64,000 bases of DNA. Origin: G965222505 sp965222505. GTDB taxonomy: Bacteria > Bacteroidota > Rhodothermia > Rhodothermales > DATKEJ01. Positions within the stretch are counted from its first letter, which is position 1. Every line of letters begins with the position of its first letter. The position numbers were made by a program, and so were the translations under genes. Below, piece after piece: positions 42,950 to 52,647 of this stretch. The notes beneath the pieces were generated by a model. It worked only from the letters and a program-made list of their open reading frames with translations. It searched no databases and was not told the origin of the DNA. Location of the stretch: NCBI GenBank assembly GCA_965222505.1, contig OZ244956.1:4836001-4900000 (forward strand). The letters run 5' to 3'.

Positions 42950-43204
42950 GGAGCGTAGCGTTTGATATGAAGGGTGAATTCGAACGGCTCCATCCTCGTC
43001 GAGAACGATCACGGCAGGTTGGCCCTGGGCAAAGGCTTCACGGCACCACGAAAGGATGATTCGTTCCTGTCTGGGTTCTAGTGCGTTCATGGAGGGAAAT
43101 CGAGGAGGGGAGAAGAACATACCGGATTTGCGACATGAAAAAAACAAGCCCTGACCCTCTTAAGAGAGAGTACAGAGCTTATAAATACTGAACTTAACTG
43201 AAAG

Positions 43205-43251
43205 CGCGCTTGGGAGGATTCGAACCCCCGGCCTTCGGAACCGGAATCCAA
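43205..43251 (-). tRNA. 3' fragment of tRNA-Arg(CCG); attachment-site remnant
   Basis: Read on the minus strand: anticodon stem-loop TTGGA-TTCCGGT-TCCGA (anticodon CCG), variable loop AGGCC, T-arm GGGGG-TTCGAAT-CCTCC, acceptor 3' strand CAAGCGC and discriminator G. CCA is not encoded. The D-arm and acceptor 5' strand are absent: upstream bases do not pair. Only the anticodon-to-3'-end half exists, the classic footprint left by tyrosine-recombinase integration into a tRNA gene. The intact copy should lie on the far side of the element, beyond the window. Confidence 0.8.
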
Positions 43252-43333
43252 TCAGGTGAGTGCTATAAATATCTGTGAATATAAACTTTATGATTGTCAT
43301 GTAATAATTGATTCCCATTGTTTGCCCAACGGA

Positions 43334-45274
43334 TTATTTTACCACCACAATTCGGCCAGCATCGGTAAATATATCGCTAGAAATTTTGTAAATATATACT
43401 CCACTAGGAAGGGTTTCAGCACCGATGTTGATTTGCTGAGATTGGCCTCTGGATAAGAATCCATCGAAGAGTTTTTGCACCACGCGGCCCGTTAGATCAA
43501 TCAGGCTAATACTTACGTGTTGGTCGGCAGAGACAGTTAGGGTGAATCGGCTTTGATCCGAAACAGGGTTAGGGTAGACTTCCGTGATACTGTGGGTGCC
43601 GGGAACGCCTAGGACGACTTCTAGGGTCTTGCTGTAAATAAACGCTCCATCAAGGTCAACTTGTTTGAGCCGGAACTGATGGGGTCCAGCTTGGAGATCG
43701 TGGGTACGGAACTGGTAGTCCTGTGGCGTGTTGGTAGAGCCGGCTCCGCCAATCCATCCAATACGTGTCCAGTTTTGATCAGGGATATTAATAAACCGTC
43801 TATGTTGGATTTCAAAGCCTGCATTGTTTGTTTCACTCGTAGTCTTCCAGGATAGTAGGACTCGGCTTTGGTCTATGAGCGCGTCAAAGGAGATCAACTC
43901 GACCGGTAGGATTGTGCCGGTGGAGCCATTGAACACATAGGCCCTACCTGCTCTATCTGGGCTGTTTCCTGGACTTTCAAAGGGTGCTCCGACAATCACA
44001 TCTCCAATACCATCTCCGCTGACATCCCCTGCGCCTGAAATAGCAGAACCAAACAAGCCGAGGCTCTGCTGATTGCCGGATTTCAGGGTGAAAAGCAAGC
44101 TACCATTTTGACCGCTGTACACATATGCTTGTCCGGCTTCTGATACGGTAAGTGCCCCTACAACAACATCGTCGAATCCATCGGCGTCTATGTCTCCTAC
44201 ACCGGCTACTGAGGTTCCAAATTCTGCAATAACTTCCCCTATGGAGAAAAGATAGAGTTGTGAACCGTCACGACCACTGTAGACATGGGCATGACCACCG
44301 ATACCTTCGCCATCTGCTCCAATAATGACGTCACCGATACCATCTCCGTCAATATCTCCAGCATCCGACACACTCAGGCCAAACTCTCCAGCCCTCGTCG
44401 GTGTGCTAGACCTGAGAGCATAAAGTATCGCCCTACTGTTGCCATCGAAAATATAGGCGCTACCGACACGGATTTGCCCACCTTCAAAACTTTCAAAGCG
44501 TGCGCCAATGAGCACATCGGGAAAGCCATTACCGTTAATATCATCTATACCAGCAACCGAATAGCCAAATTCTCCAGAGGTTTGAGCATGAGGAGAGACA
44601 AGTGTTCCGAGTAGTGATCCATTGTTACCATCGAAAAGGTAAGCCCGACCTGCATTGACAAGGGATTCATCCAGGTCTTCGGACCAGGCCCCGACAATGA
44701 TATCATCGAAACCGTTGCCATTTACATCTCCGATTCCTGCAACAGTTCGCCCAAATCCGCCAAATACTTGGGGGTTGGTTGATTCTAGGCTGTATAGATA
44801 GGTACCCTTATGTCCATCGAATACATGAACCCGACCTGCAAATTCAATACCAAGCGAGGAAGGTTCAGTTGGTGCGCCAACGATGATATCCGGAATCCCA
44901 TTACTGTTTAGATGACCGGCTTGAGACACAACAGATCCGAAACGACCAGATGGTGTTGGGTTAGGAGAAAGCAGTGAGTAGAGCAACTGGGTTGTTTTGC
45001 CACTGAAGACATATGCACGACCGATTCGATCCCCAGATGGCCCGTTGGTTTCTGACAAAGCACCGATAATCACATCATCAAAACCGTCTAGATTAACATC
45101 ACCGATTCCATTTACGCTAAAGCCAAATTCACCACCTATTACTTCATGGGGTGAAGTGAGTATGAATGGTTGTGCATAGCTATGTGCCTGTGAAAAAGAG
45201 ACTTGGATGAGAGCCCAGATAAACAGGCTGACGAGTTCTGACAAAGATAACCTTGTAGCTTCAAGTCTATGCAT
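43334..45274 (-). CDS. secreted FG-GAP repeat protein with T9SS sorting domain
   Basis: 646 residues with a signal peptide (FSQAHSYAQ). At least seven FG-GAP/VCBS-like repeats cover residues ~35-480, each with GDVNLDGFDDVIIGA-type calcium loops (D-x-[DN]-x-DG-x-[DG]) and FGxSVAGIGD motifs; together they should fold as an integrin-like beta-propeller. The C-terminus is a T9SS type A domain (VYPNPVSDQSRFTLTVSADQ ... LPSGVYIYKI). Likely a surface adhesin or display protein. Lower GC than the chromosome and first gene inside the element. Confidence 0.9.
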   Translation of the reverse strand: MHRLEATRLSLSELVSLFIWALIQVSFSQAHSYAQPFILTSPHEVIGGEFGFSVNGIGDVNLDGFDDVIIGALSETNGPSGDRIGRAYVFSGKTTQLLYSLLSPNPTPSGRFGSVVSQAGHLNSNGIPDIIVGAPTEPSSLGIEFAGRVHVFDGHKGTYLYSLESTNPQVFGGFGRTVAGIGDVNGNGFDDIIVGAWSEDLDESLVNAGRAYLFDGNNGSLLGTLVSPHAQTSGEFGYSVAGIDDINGNGFPDVLIGARFESFEGGQIRVGSAYIFDGNSRAILYALRSSTPTRAGEFGLSVSDAGDIDGDGIGDVIIGADGEGIGGHAHVYSGRDGSQLYLFSIGEVIAEFGTSVAGVGDIDADGFDDVVVGALTVSEAGQAYVYSGQNGSLLFTLKSGNQQSLGLFGSAISGAGDVSGDGIGDVIVGAPFESPGNSPDRAGRAYVFNGSTGTILPVELISFDALIDQSRVLLSWKTTSETNNAGFEIQHRRFINIPDQNWTRIGWIGGAGSTNTPQDYQFRTHDLQAGPHQFRLKQVDLDGAFIYSKTLEVVLGVPGTHSITEVYPNPVSDQSRFTLTVSADQHVSISLIDLTGRVVQKLFDGFLSRGQSQQINIGAETLPSGVYIYKISSDIFTDAGRIVVVK

Positions 45275-45303
45275 TATTCAACTTAATAGGCGCTCTGGAA
45301 GAG

Positions 45304-45348
45304 AAAAAAATTAAAGAAAGAGCCTGTACCCTCAAGAGGCACAGGCTC
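45304..45348 (-). terminator. intrinsic terminator after the M6-like protease gene
   Basis: On the minus strand GAGCCTGTGCC and GGTACAGGCTC pair with one mismatch and a 7-base loop, followed by TTTCTTTAATTTTTTTC. It lies 42 bases after the protease stop. Confidence 0.85.
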
Positions 45349-45389
45349 ATCCCCGAGATTACAATATACCCTAGGGGCAGTAGAGGCGC

Positions 45390-48300
45390 TTATTTCAACA
45401 GGACCAACTGCTTTGTGGCTTGGAATACCTCGCCTGTGACTCTGTAAAGATAGCTACCACTGGGGAGGTTCGTGCCATCGACGCTAAATACGTACTTTTT
45501 GCTAGGACTCAGAATTCCTCTATGAATTGTACGTACAAGGCGACCGGTGATGTCGAACAACTCAACCCGCACATTTTGCTCTTGCGCTACCTGGAGGGTG
45601 AATCGGCTGACAGGATTGAAGGGGTTAGGATACGCTTCTTCAATCTCAAAGGGACCGTTAATTCTCTCTTCAACTTGATCCACAGTATTGAAATCAGCCA
45701 AGCCCTCATCCTGAGCAAAGCCTGAGCAATTACTTGCCACGGTTTGACGGTCGCCATCCGATATTTCACAGCGGAGCCACGAAAAGTTCGGGTTGAGTTC
45801 AGGATTCAATACGTCGAATCGTAGAGCAAGAGCCTCAGAGAATACATCTCGGGATACTGTGCTTCCTCTGCCAGCTTCTTTCAAGGCGATGTTTACCGAA
45901 ATTATGCCGGGGAATGGATGAGTAACCGATGAGGTGTAATTTGAGTTGTCATTTTCATGGAATCTCGCGTATAAGAAATCAGCGTTCGTACCTTCAGTTG
46001 GACGGAATGGATAGGAAATCGCTGAAGGATCATAGCTAATCCAAATTGTCGAAGTGCCGAGTGTTGCCGTAGAGAGTGCCTTGAAGTCAAGGGCTAGCTC
46101 AACCTTATTTCTATCCAAGTTCCGTGTTCGCATCCGTCCTTTGAGAGTAGATGTTCCATCTTGTGTAACCATCTTCATCGCTGGGACAAGCGGGTCTGGT
46201 AAATCGGTATCTGGAACCTGCGATGCATAACCATTAGCAGGCAACCAAACTTGAAGGTAATCAAAGGCTGTACCTGATCCGTCCAAATTGAAATCGCCGG
46301 GGTTGTAGCCTGGAGGGCCACCGTTAATGGGAAGCCAAAAATTGAGAAAATCAAAGGCTGTAACACTTCCGTCTGCACTTCCATCTCCGCCCCATAGTCC
46401 AAATACACCTGTTGCAACTTCCATCATAGGATTGGCTCCCGTTGTATAGGCTTGAGATTGACTCGTGGTGAAATTAAGCGTCGCGTTGCCACTTACGAAG
46501 CTAACAGACGTAGAGGTCATTACATCAAGGTGATTCCGATGTCTTACGACGACAAAATAGCTTGAAAGTGGAACATTGAATTTGACGGGGCTCACCCCAT
46601 TGAGGCCCACTATACTACCATCTGATTTCAGGAATGCTACCGTGCGCGCCTTTACGTTCATCGGGGGACTACTAGGATTACCAGTTATGAGCTCAACCAG
46701 CACCCAGTCTACGACCCCAGATGGAAAAAAAGCCACGTTTTCTGAGCCGCCGTAGCTCCACGGTTGACCGCTATACGGATGAGATAGCGGTAATAATCCG
46801 CTATTCAACAGATCTGTGTTCATGCCACTCCCATTATAAGGACCGGCAAGGTTGAGCGTAATGGATGCTTGAACCGTCTCAACGTAAGTAACCTCAAGGA
46901 TGGGGTCATTACTAGACTCTTGAGCACTCCATATGGCGGAATTTCCGTTAGTTAGTCCACCGGCAACGATAACACCATTATTATTTGCAGGATCACCTAT
47001 CCATTCATTGGCAATCCCTAACCCGTAAGCGTTGAAGCTGACTTCAAAACTTCCGGTATTTGTGGGATTAAGCGTACCCATTAGCGATCCTCTATCCCCG
47101 TTGCCTGTTGCTCCTGCACTATCCCACTCGTCATTTCCAATACCGGTATCTATCCAAGTGGCACCACCTGCTGACCAAGGCTTTCGCAGATTACGAACCT
47201 CAAATCCCTCAAGGATGGTTGGGTCAGTGATATTGAGCCTAATTTTTGCAGAGGTGATATTGTTTGTTATAATACTTGTTAAATCCCAGATCATCATACC
47301 GGAACGAGCAGTACCGCCCAAAGCACCGGTATTACCTCTTGCTTCAATTTGCTGAAGGCCGTCATGAGGTGTGTTATCTTGAAATTCATCGAGATATGTG
47401 TCTGCATTCACAGAAATACTATGACCCAAATATCGAAGTCCTTCGGCTGTGAGAAGGCCGCCAGGGCGAACATGTAACCGACCACCATTCTGAATCGTGA
47501 GGTTGCCTGTAACGGTGACGGTAACGCCGGTTTCTACTAGAACCTCAGCGTCAGGATCAATGGTGAGATTGGTTATGGTGATATCTTCGCTGATAGTTAG
47601 AACGGACTCGTTTGTTACGTGTGTTGTACCAGTTAAGGTGATTCCAGTACTTTCGAATCCCATCCAAGAATCGACTCGAATTTTCGGACTATTTCGAAAG
47701 TCAGGAAGAAAATCAAACACCATGTTGTTGCCGGATCTCCTAATGTTATCAAGCGCTTTCCAGTTTTCGGTTTGCATAACAATGTTTGTAGGATAAGTTG
47801 TCGCAAACCCATTAATGTTCGGTCGAGACCAGGGAGTGAGTTGGTTCATTTCATCTTCATCAAACAAATCTCCATCATAGGTTGTGATACTGAGTGATAG
47901 GTCGAGGGTGTTATCAGCAGCTACCGTTCCTAATAAATTTCGATTATCTCTAGCAATGTGTACTAACAATCCCGTATCTAATAAACCTAGATCTACTGGA
48001 GCACAAGGTTCAGTCTGTACTACATCGAAGAACCCGAGTCGTTGACGATTTGATAGATATAATTGGTATTGTTCCGTGGTAGCACCAATCACGCGAGGAA
48101 TTGTCGTCGTCTTACAATTATTCGTAGTGTCATATAAGTCGCCTATTGTAATACCATGACCAGTTCCAGTAAGTGTAGAACATGAAATCCATCCTGCGTT
48201 AAGAATGTCCCGTTCCCAAGCGGAAATGGTCATATCTCCCCTGGTATCTATAACATTGGTGTTAGGGTCATTGGTCAGGGATCCAACCATAAGGCCATAG

Positions 48301-49208
48301 CCGAGTCGTCTCGAACCATTCCCAGGCACACCTTCATTTCCTCCAATGTAAAAGATGTGGGCACCACTCGTTACCGAATTTGTCCACATATCATGTCCAA
48401 ATTCATGAGCTAATAGTCGAACTAGGTCTAATTCGGGGATTTGAATACCAGGGGATTTATACCAGTTATATGAACCGGAGCGTCCTGAATCTAGGCGTTT
48501 TAAATTGCCTGCCGTTCCATACTCAGGAGCAGGGGAAGAATATTCTAGACTAGATATACCAGCTGGTCCATTTCCTTCTTGCACAACAAACTTTGTTCTC
48601 TCGGGAAGGAAGGGGTTAAACTGCCGGAGAACAAAAAATATATGATCAATGTAGCCATCATTATTTGCATCATAGTCACTCAAGTTAACCAAACCGTCCG
48701 CTTGAATTTTGTCCATTAATTCTATTGTCACCGCCCTTCGGTCGAGTCTAACTGAAGTTCCTACTCGGTAATTCACCTCGTTATTCTGGGTTACGATAAC
48801 CTCTGGGTATACATCACCATATAGGGTAAATTGCTCGTTGGATTGATCGTAGAAATAGCGTGTTAGGGTTTCTGAATTAAATGGTGGAGAGGGAACCCCT
48901 CCGCCAGGAGTTGGCTCGGTAAGAAGGTCGATAACGGGAACATCGTCTGGGTTTGTCCATCGTTGTTTAGCATTGGAACATCCACCTGTTTGAGAGTCAT
49001 CTAAGAACCGAAAATACACAACAAGTGCTCGAAACGGTCCTGTCTTAGGTATATCGGCAGCCAAACCTTCTAGTAACTCTTTAGGGTCCGGTGCGCCGAC
49101 ATGTGGCTCATCAGGTCCATGTGCACAGTACTCATCTTGTGCAACGACTGGTAAAACGTACGCCCAAACCATCAAAAGAGCAGCAAATAGCGTTTTCATT
49201 TCTTTCAC
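45390..49208 (-). CDS. large secreted M6-like metalloprotease with multi-domain tail and T9SS sorting domain
   Basis: 1272 residues with a signal peptide (YVLPVVAQ). Residues ~50-400 resemble immune-inhibitor-A/M6 proteases: ETLTRYFYDQSNEQFTLYGD, YDANNDGYIDHIFFVLR, and the zinc site LLAHEFGHDMW (HExxH), followed by TISAWERDILNAGWI. Next come a parallel-beta-like stretch and a DNRLRE/CBM-like domain (SAKIRLNITDPTILEGFEVR). Then the same module seen in the sugar dehydrogenase at 31.3 kb (VDWVLVELIT, YFVVVRHRNHLDVMTS) with two GD-x-[SN]-x-DGS-x-TAFD loops. A T9SS type A tail (AYPNPFNPVSRFTLQVA) ends it. Probably an extracellular degradative or virulence-type protease. Confidence 0.82.
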   Translation of the reverse strand: MKEMKTLFAALLMVWAYVLPVVAQDEYCAHGPDEPHVGAPDPKELLEGLAADIPKTGPFRALVVYFRFLDDSQTGGCSNAKQRWTNPDDVPVIDLLTEPTPGGGVPSPPFNSETLTRYFYDQSNEQFTLYGDVYPEVIVTQNNEVNYRVGTSVRLDRRAVTIELMDKIQADGLVNLSDYDANNDGYIDHIFFVLRQFNPFLPERTKFVVQEGNGPAGISSLEYSSPAPEYGTAGNLKRLDSGRSGSYNWYKSPGIQIPELDLVRLLAHEFGHDMWTNSVTSGAHIFYIGGNEGVPGNGSRRLGYGLMVGSLTNDPNTNVIDTRGDMTISAWERDILNAGWISCSTLTGTGHGITIGDLYDTTNNCKTTTIPRVIGATTEQYQLYLSNRQRLGFFDVVQTEPCAPVDLGLLDTGLLVHIARDNRNLLGTVAADNTLDLSLSITTYDGDLFDEDEMNQLTPWSRPNINGFATTYPTNIVMQTENWKALDNIRRSGNNMVFDFLPDFRNSPKIRVDSWMGFESTGITLTGTTHVTNESVLTISEDITITNLTIDPDAEVLVETGVTVTVTGNLTIQNGGRLHVRPGGLLTAEGLRYLGHSISVNADTYLDEFQDNTPHDGLQQIEARGNTGALGGTARSGMMIWDLTSIITNNITSAKIRLNITDPTILEGFEVRNLRKPWSAGGATWIDTGIGNDEWDSAGATGNGDRGSLMGTLNPTNTGSFEVSFNAYGLGIANEWIGDPANNNGVIVAGGLTNGNSAIWSAQESSNDPILEVTYVETVQASITLNLAGPYNGSGMNTDLLNSGLLPLSHPYSGQPWSYGGSENVAFFPSGVVDWVLVELITGNPSSPPMNVKARTVAFLKSDGSIVGLNGVSPVKFNVPLSSYFVVVRHRNHLDVMTSTSVSFVSGNATLNFTTSQSQAYTTGANPMMEVATGVFGLWGGDGSADGSVTAFDFLNFWLPINGGPPGYNPGDFNLDGSGTAFDYLQVWLPANGYASQVPDTDLPDPLVPAMKMVTQDGTSTLKGRMRTRNLDRNKVELALDFKALSTATLGTSTIWISYDPSAISYPFRPTEGTNADFLYARFHENDNSNYTSSVTHPFPGIISVNIALKEAGRGSTVSRDVFSEALALRFDVLNPELNPNFSWLRCEISDGDRQTVASNCSGFAQDEGLADFNTVDQVEERINGPFEIEEAYPNPFNPVSRFTLQVAQEQNVRVELFDITGRLVRTIHRGILSPSKKYVFSVDGTNLPSGSYLYRVTGEVFQATKQLVLLK

Positions 49209-49285
49209 CCCGTCAAGATTGATTTGTAGTATTCACTGATGACTTGGCCAGCACGTCCAACAGAAATACTAAGTTTTGAATATTG

Positions 49286-50296
49286 CTATTGACGAAACAC
49301 ACGAAGGAAGGAGGTGGGCCTTCCATCCATTTTTATCCCAATGAAATATATGCCCCGTGTTAAAGATACTGGTGCCAGCCATGACACCAGATGTGCCCCC
49401 GTCATTCGAAGTTCGTGATGCACTGGATGGGCAACTCTTTGGCCTAACACATTGAATACCTCAAGGTCTACACGGCTGGGTCCTGATAGGCTAAATTGTA
49501 TCCTGACTTGATCCACAAAAGGATTTGGATATGCCGAAAACGCTGGCAATTTCAGTGGGTGTTCAGGAACTTCATCCGTTGTAATTACACGAAACTGATC
49601 TTTCAGCGGTGTCCCAAGCGTTGAATCTCCGATTTTGATATAGGTCAATGTATTTGCAATTTCGCCGATGCCGTATGCATAGGCTGCAATGAAATCCTGA
49701 GTGCCAAAACCTTTTATTGCTGGGAATGTATAGGTTTCTATGTCTCTTAAATCTCTATCTAAAAAAGTAAATGGAAGATTATATCCCCCAGACACCTCAA
49801 CTATTTCTCCTTCATCTCCAGGAAAATTCCCAACGTAGCAGATTTTGAATGCGCTGTTGAAGCGATAGGGGTCGTTATCAAAACTGGTAAAGGCAATTCC
49901 GCTCTGTGGTCGCCAAGATACAACGCCGGAATCAACAACGGCTTTGTAATACGAAAACATGCTCCGCTGAGATAAGGAGTCGCGACGAGAGAAAAAGTCA
50001 AAGATAGAAACATCAACTCTGGAGAAGTCAAGACCCTCGATTAAGGTATCAGCGACAACTTCTTCGTGTCGAAGATCAAATATGAACGCACCATCTCGGG
50101 GAATCCACTCTCTTACGTTCCCTATTTCAAGTGGGAAATGATAGCCCTTCGGGTCTAGGGTATCAGCGATTGCTACAGAATCAGGAAAAGGGCAATTGAC
50201 TTGGGCAAAAAGTTGAGTCGGGCCTATGAGGAGATATAAAACAAGAATAGGGATCAGCTTAGTAGAAAATGGGACATTTTTTTGAGTCCAGATCAT
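49286..50296 (-). CDS. secreted protein with T9SS sorting domain
   Basis: 336 residues. Signal peptide (LIGPTQLFAQ), an unrecognised beta-rich domain of ~240 residues (FPLEIGNVREWIPRDGAFIF, GEIVEVSGGYNLPFTF) and a T9SS type A tail (AYPNPFVDQVRIQFSLSG ... VSLTRGIYFIGIK). Several such proteins start with a 'FPL-x-x-GN-x-W' motif of unknown role. It lies 77 bases upstream of the protease gene on the same strand; a palindromic site lies about 175 bases upstream of its start. Confidence 0.8.
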   Translation of the reverse strand: MIWTQKNVPFSTKLIPILVLYLLIGPTQLFAQVNCPFPDSVAIADTLDPKGYHFPLEIGNVREWIPRDGAFIFDLRHEEVVADTLIEGLDFSRVDVSIFDFFSRRDSLSQRSMFSYYKAVVDSGVVSWRPQSGIAFTSFDNDPYRFNSAFKICYVGNFPGDEGEIVEVSGGYNLPFTFLDRDLRDIETYTFPAIKGFGTQDFIAAYAYGIGEIANTLTYIKIGDSTLGTPLKDQFRVITTDEVPEHPLKLPAFSAYPNPFVDQVRIQFSLSGPSRVDLEVFNVLGQRVAHPVHHELRMTGAHLVSWLAPVSLTRGIYFIGIKMDGRPTSFLRVFRQ

Positions 50297-50682
50297 GGCT
50301 GTTAGCAGAAATAGAGGTAATAGATCTGTTTGGTTAGGTAATCAAACAGACAACAGTTCTACGTATTCAATTCCATTTTCCCGCTACTACGTTTTCTCTT
50401 AACAGAAGAAGAGACGCGTCAATGATACTCTATATCAATCTATGCAGTTATAAGGGATCTATGACGAATGATGTAGGAAAATCACCTACATTTTCTACCG
50501 CAGTATCCGCATTTGATATGCCTCCCCGGAATTGTAACAAATGGTAAATGCGTAGTGGATAGAGAAGATGTGCCACATTCATCTTATCTTTATCAAGCCA
50601 CCATCTCAAGGATATATGACTCCATTTCTCAAATCGGCCATGAGTCGGCACAAGGCTCTCACAGAGAGAAGCCGAGTTGTTC
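50297..50682. other. non-coding gap between T9SS cargo and integrase
   Basis: No gene is seen. The gap holds site d of the palindrome family (50472-50490) and AT-rich sequence likely to include the promoter of the minus-strand T9SS genes. Confidence 0.5.
50472..50490. promoter_or_regulatory. palindromic response-regulator site (site d)
   Basis: TGTAGGAAAATCACCTACA, two mismatches from the reference copy at 31264-31282 and still nearly symmetric. It lies about 175 bases upstream of the T9SS gene that starts at 50296 and 190 bases past the integrase stop. Confidence 0.6.
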
Positions 50683-51870
50683 TCAGCCGGTTTTCCCCGG
50701 AATGAGGTCTTTGACCGTTATTCCTCGCTTCGGCCTACCAGACTCATCAAACCGCCCCTCATATTTCTTCGAGATCAGCCCCGGATTAAACCGGCTGTAA
50801 TTGAGCGTCATATCTATCGTCTTGTGGCGCATGAGATCTTTGAGATCAAGTAGGTCCACCCCGGCCATCCGGCATATGACAGCAAAGGTGTGCCGAAGCG
50901 AATGGAAATTGATGTACTCCGGCAGGCCCGCAATCTCCCTATAATGCCGGAATCGCTTACTCGTCCACCCGTAGGGCACCTGTCGGTCTTGGCTGGTTAG
51001 AAAGACCCACTCTTTCTCGTCTTCTGTTACCCTGCGTGCAAATCGATACTCAAGCACGCTAATGGCTCGTGGAATGATAAGCTCGACAATGCCGTTTGAG
51101 TCGTGCTTGGTGCGGTAGCCTTCAAACGACTGAATTTCGATATAGCCGTGCGTAGAGCGTGTGGGCAAGTGCACATCCCGCCACCTGAGATGCCGGATTT
51201 CGTTGAGGCGCAGTCCGGTACAGGCCGCAAACTCGATCACATCCTTGATCCAGCGTGGATCGGGGACGTTTTTCATGTACTTGAGTTTGGCCTGGTAATC
51301 GGCTTCTATTGCCTCAAGAAGGTCGTCTAGCTGATCGACGGTGAGGTACTTCGGGATATTCTTGACCTTCTTGGGTCGATCTACCTTCTCCATCGGGTTC
51401 TCGCGGAGGTAGCCGCGCTTGGTGAACCAGCCGAAGAAGGAGCCGAGTTTACGATACTGGCTCAGTTGCGTGGTCGGAGCAAGACCGGGCCGGTAGATAA
51501 AGGTGCGAATATCATCCGGATCAATATGCTCAAGAAGTACTGTAGGAGGGAGGGTGTCCAGGAGGCCCTGGGCCACGTTTACGTTATCCACTATCGTATG
51601 AGGTCGTAGTTCGTGCTTACGCTTTTTGGCGTAGACTTGGAGTGCATCTTTGAGCGTGATCGACTCCCCTTTTGATTTCCAGGGATCGAATACACCAAGC
51701 CGATAATCCCGCAAGAGGGCTAGGGCTTTCTCAACAGCAGTCGGCTTGTGATTCGTCTGAAGCGAAATGCTCCGTTCTTTAGGCTTCCTGTTTTTGTCCA
51801 CAAAACGGATGCGGTACCATCCTTTCTTATCTGTGAGGTAGACTCCTCGATCAAGTGCGATTGAAGACAT
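50683..51870 (-). CDS. tyrosine recombinase / integrase
   Basis: 395 residues. The N-terminal arm-binding part begins VYLTDKKGWYRIRFVDKNRK, followed by a SAM-like core-binding domain. The catalytic domain has the Arg in ACTGLRLNEIRHLRW, HSLRHTFA (H-x-x-R) and the nucleophile Tyr in TLNYSRF. Complete length. It is the likely integrase of the element bounded by the tRNA-Arg fragment, though it is 7.4 kb from that end. The excisionase-like gene lies 61 bases upstream. Confidence 0.93.
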   Translation of the reverse strand: MSSIALDRGVYLTDKKGWYRIRFVDKNRKPKERSISLQTNHKPTAVEKALALLRDYRLGVFDPWKSKGESITLKDALQVYAKKRKHELRPHTIVDNVNVAQGLLDTLPPTVLLEHIDPDDIRTFIYRPGLAPTTQLSQYRKLGSFFGWFTKRGYLRENPMEKVDRPKKVKNIPKYLTVDQLDDLLEAIEADYQAKLKYMKNVPDPRWIKDVIEFAACTGLRLNEIRHLRWRDVHLPTRSTHGYIEIQSFEGYRTKHDSNGIVELIIPRAISVLEYRFARRVTEDEKEWVFLTSQDRQVPYGWTSKRFRHYREIAGLPEYINFHSLRHTFAVICRMAGVDLLDLKDLMRHKTIDMTLNYSRFNPGLISKKYEGRFDESGRPKRGITVKDLIPGKTG

Positions 51871-51931
51871 CGTGATAGTGGTTGAAGTATGTGTGAGAGT
51901 ATGTATAGGTAAGGTGATTCAGAGACAAAAG

Positions 51932-52252
51932 TCAACCTGTTCGACTGCGCCGAGGGGTTCGTTTTCGCCCTCCACGCCGACTGTAGTAGTCAAAGATCTG
52001 GCGCTCGGATTTCAAGAACGATTCAGGCGTGATGCACCACTCGCCTTCGACTTTGGTAAGGGGGAGAAGGCCCAACCTGCGAAGGTGATGCAGCTTTCTC
52101 TCACCGAACCCCGTGATCTCACTCACTGTCTTCAGTGACAACCACCGATGCCGTTCCACGAAGTAGCGCGTAAGGAGCTTGTCCGTGTTCAAAAGTCGGT
52201 CGAAGGCTTCCTGAAGAACTTCCGGGGAGATATGTCCATCTCGGAGTTCCAC
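51932..52252 (-). CDS. helix-turn-helix protein, excisionase/MerR-like
   Basis: 106 residues from a GTG. The central part WLSLKTVSEITGFGERKLHH and LRRLGLLPLTKVEGEWCITP looks like a winged-helix DNA-binding motif of the excisionase/MerR group; the tail is Arg-rich. Position directly upstream of the integrase supports a recombination-directionality or regulatory role. Its first 64 bases overlap the preceding gene in another frame, so the start may be further in. Confidence 0.7.
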   Translation of the reverse strand: MELRDGHISPEVLQEAFDRLLNTDKLLTRYFVERHRWLSLKTVSEITGFGERKLHHLRRLGLLPLTKVEGEWCITPESFLKSERQIFDYYSRRGGRKRTPRRSRTG

Positions 52253-52614
52253 CGATCAGCGCTCCTTCTCCTGAGTCCTCTTACCTTTGGCCTTTTGAAG
52301 TTCTTGGTACCGCACTTCACGTCGGCCTGCTCACGTTTGGATTCCTTGACCTGCTCTTGCAGGGCCGTACGCTCCTTGATTTTAGCCGCTAACTCTCGAC
52401 CTACGATCTGCTTGTCGAGGTGTGTCGCAGCAAGTAGATCATCACGAGCCGTGGCATAGCGTTGTTCAACTGAACCTTTAGGAGCATCTAGGCGGCCCGC
52501 GTAAGACCCCATCAACTGTGTGATCGTAATGTCAAATCTCCTGTGCTCACGCAGGAGGTTTGCGATTTCCTTGTTGAGTTCGTCAACACGGGCGTCAGAT
52601 TCATGTGTAGTCAT
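52189..52614 (-). CDS. predicted coiled-coil protein of the mobile element
   Basis: 141 residues, mostly charged helix (VDELNKEIANLLREHRRFDI, ELAAKIKERTALQEQVKESK) with a basic C-terminus. No family recognised. It lies between the coupling-protein gene (33 bases upstream) and the HTH gene, and overlaps the latter. Possibly an accessory mobilization protein. Confidence 0.6.
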   Translation of the reverse strand: MTTHESDARVDELNKEIANLLREHRRFDITITQLMGSYAGRLDAPKGSVEQRYATARDDLLAATHLDKQIVGRELAAKIKERTALQEQVKESKREQADVKCGTKNFKRPKVRGLRRRSADRWNSEMDISPRKFFRKPSTDF

Positions 52615-52647
52615 GGCTGTAGAGGTTTAGGTGTATGAAGGTTTTGG

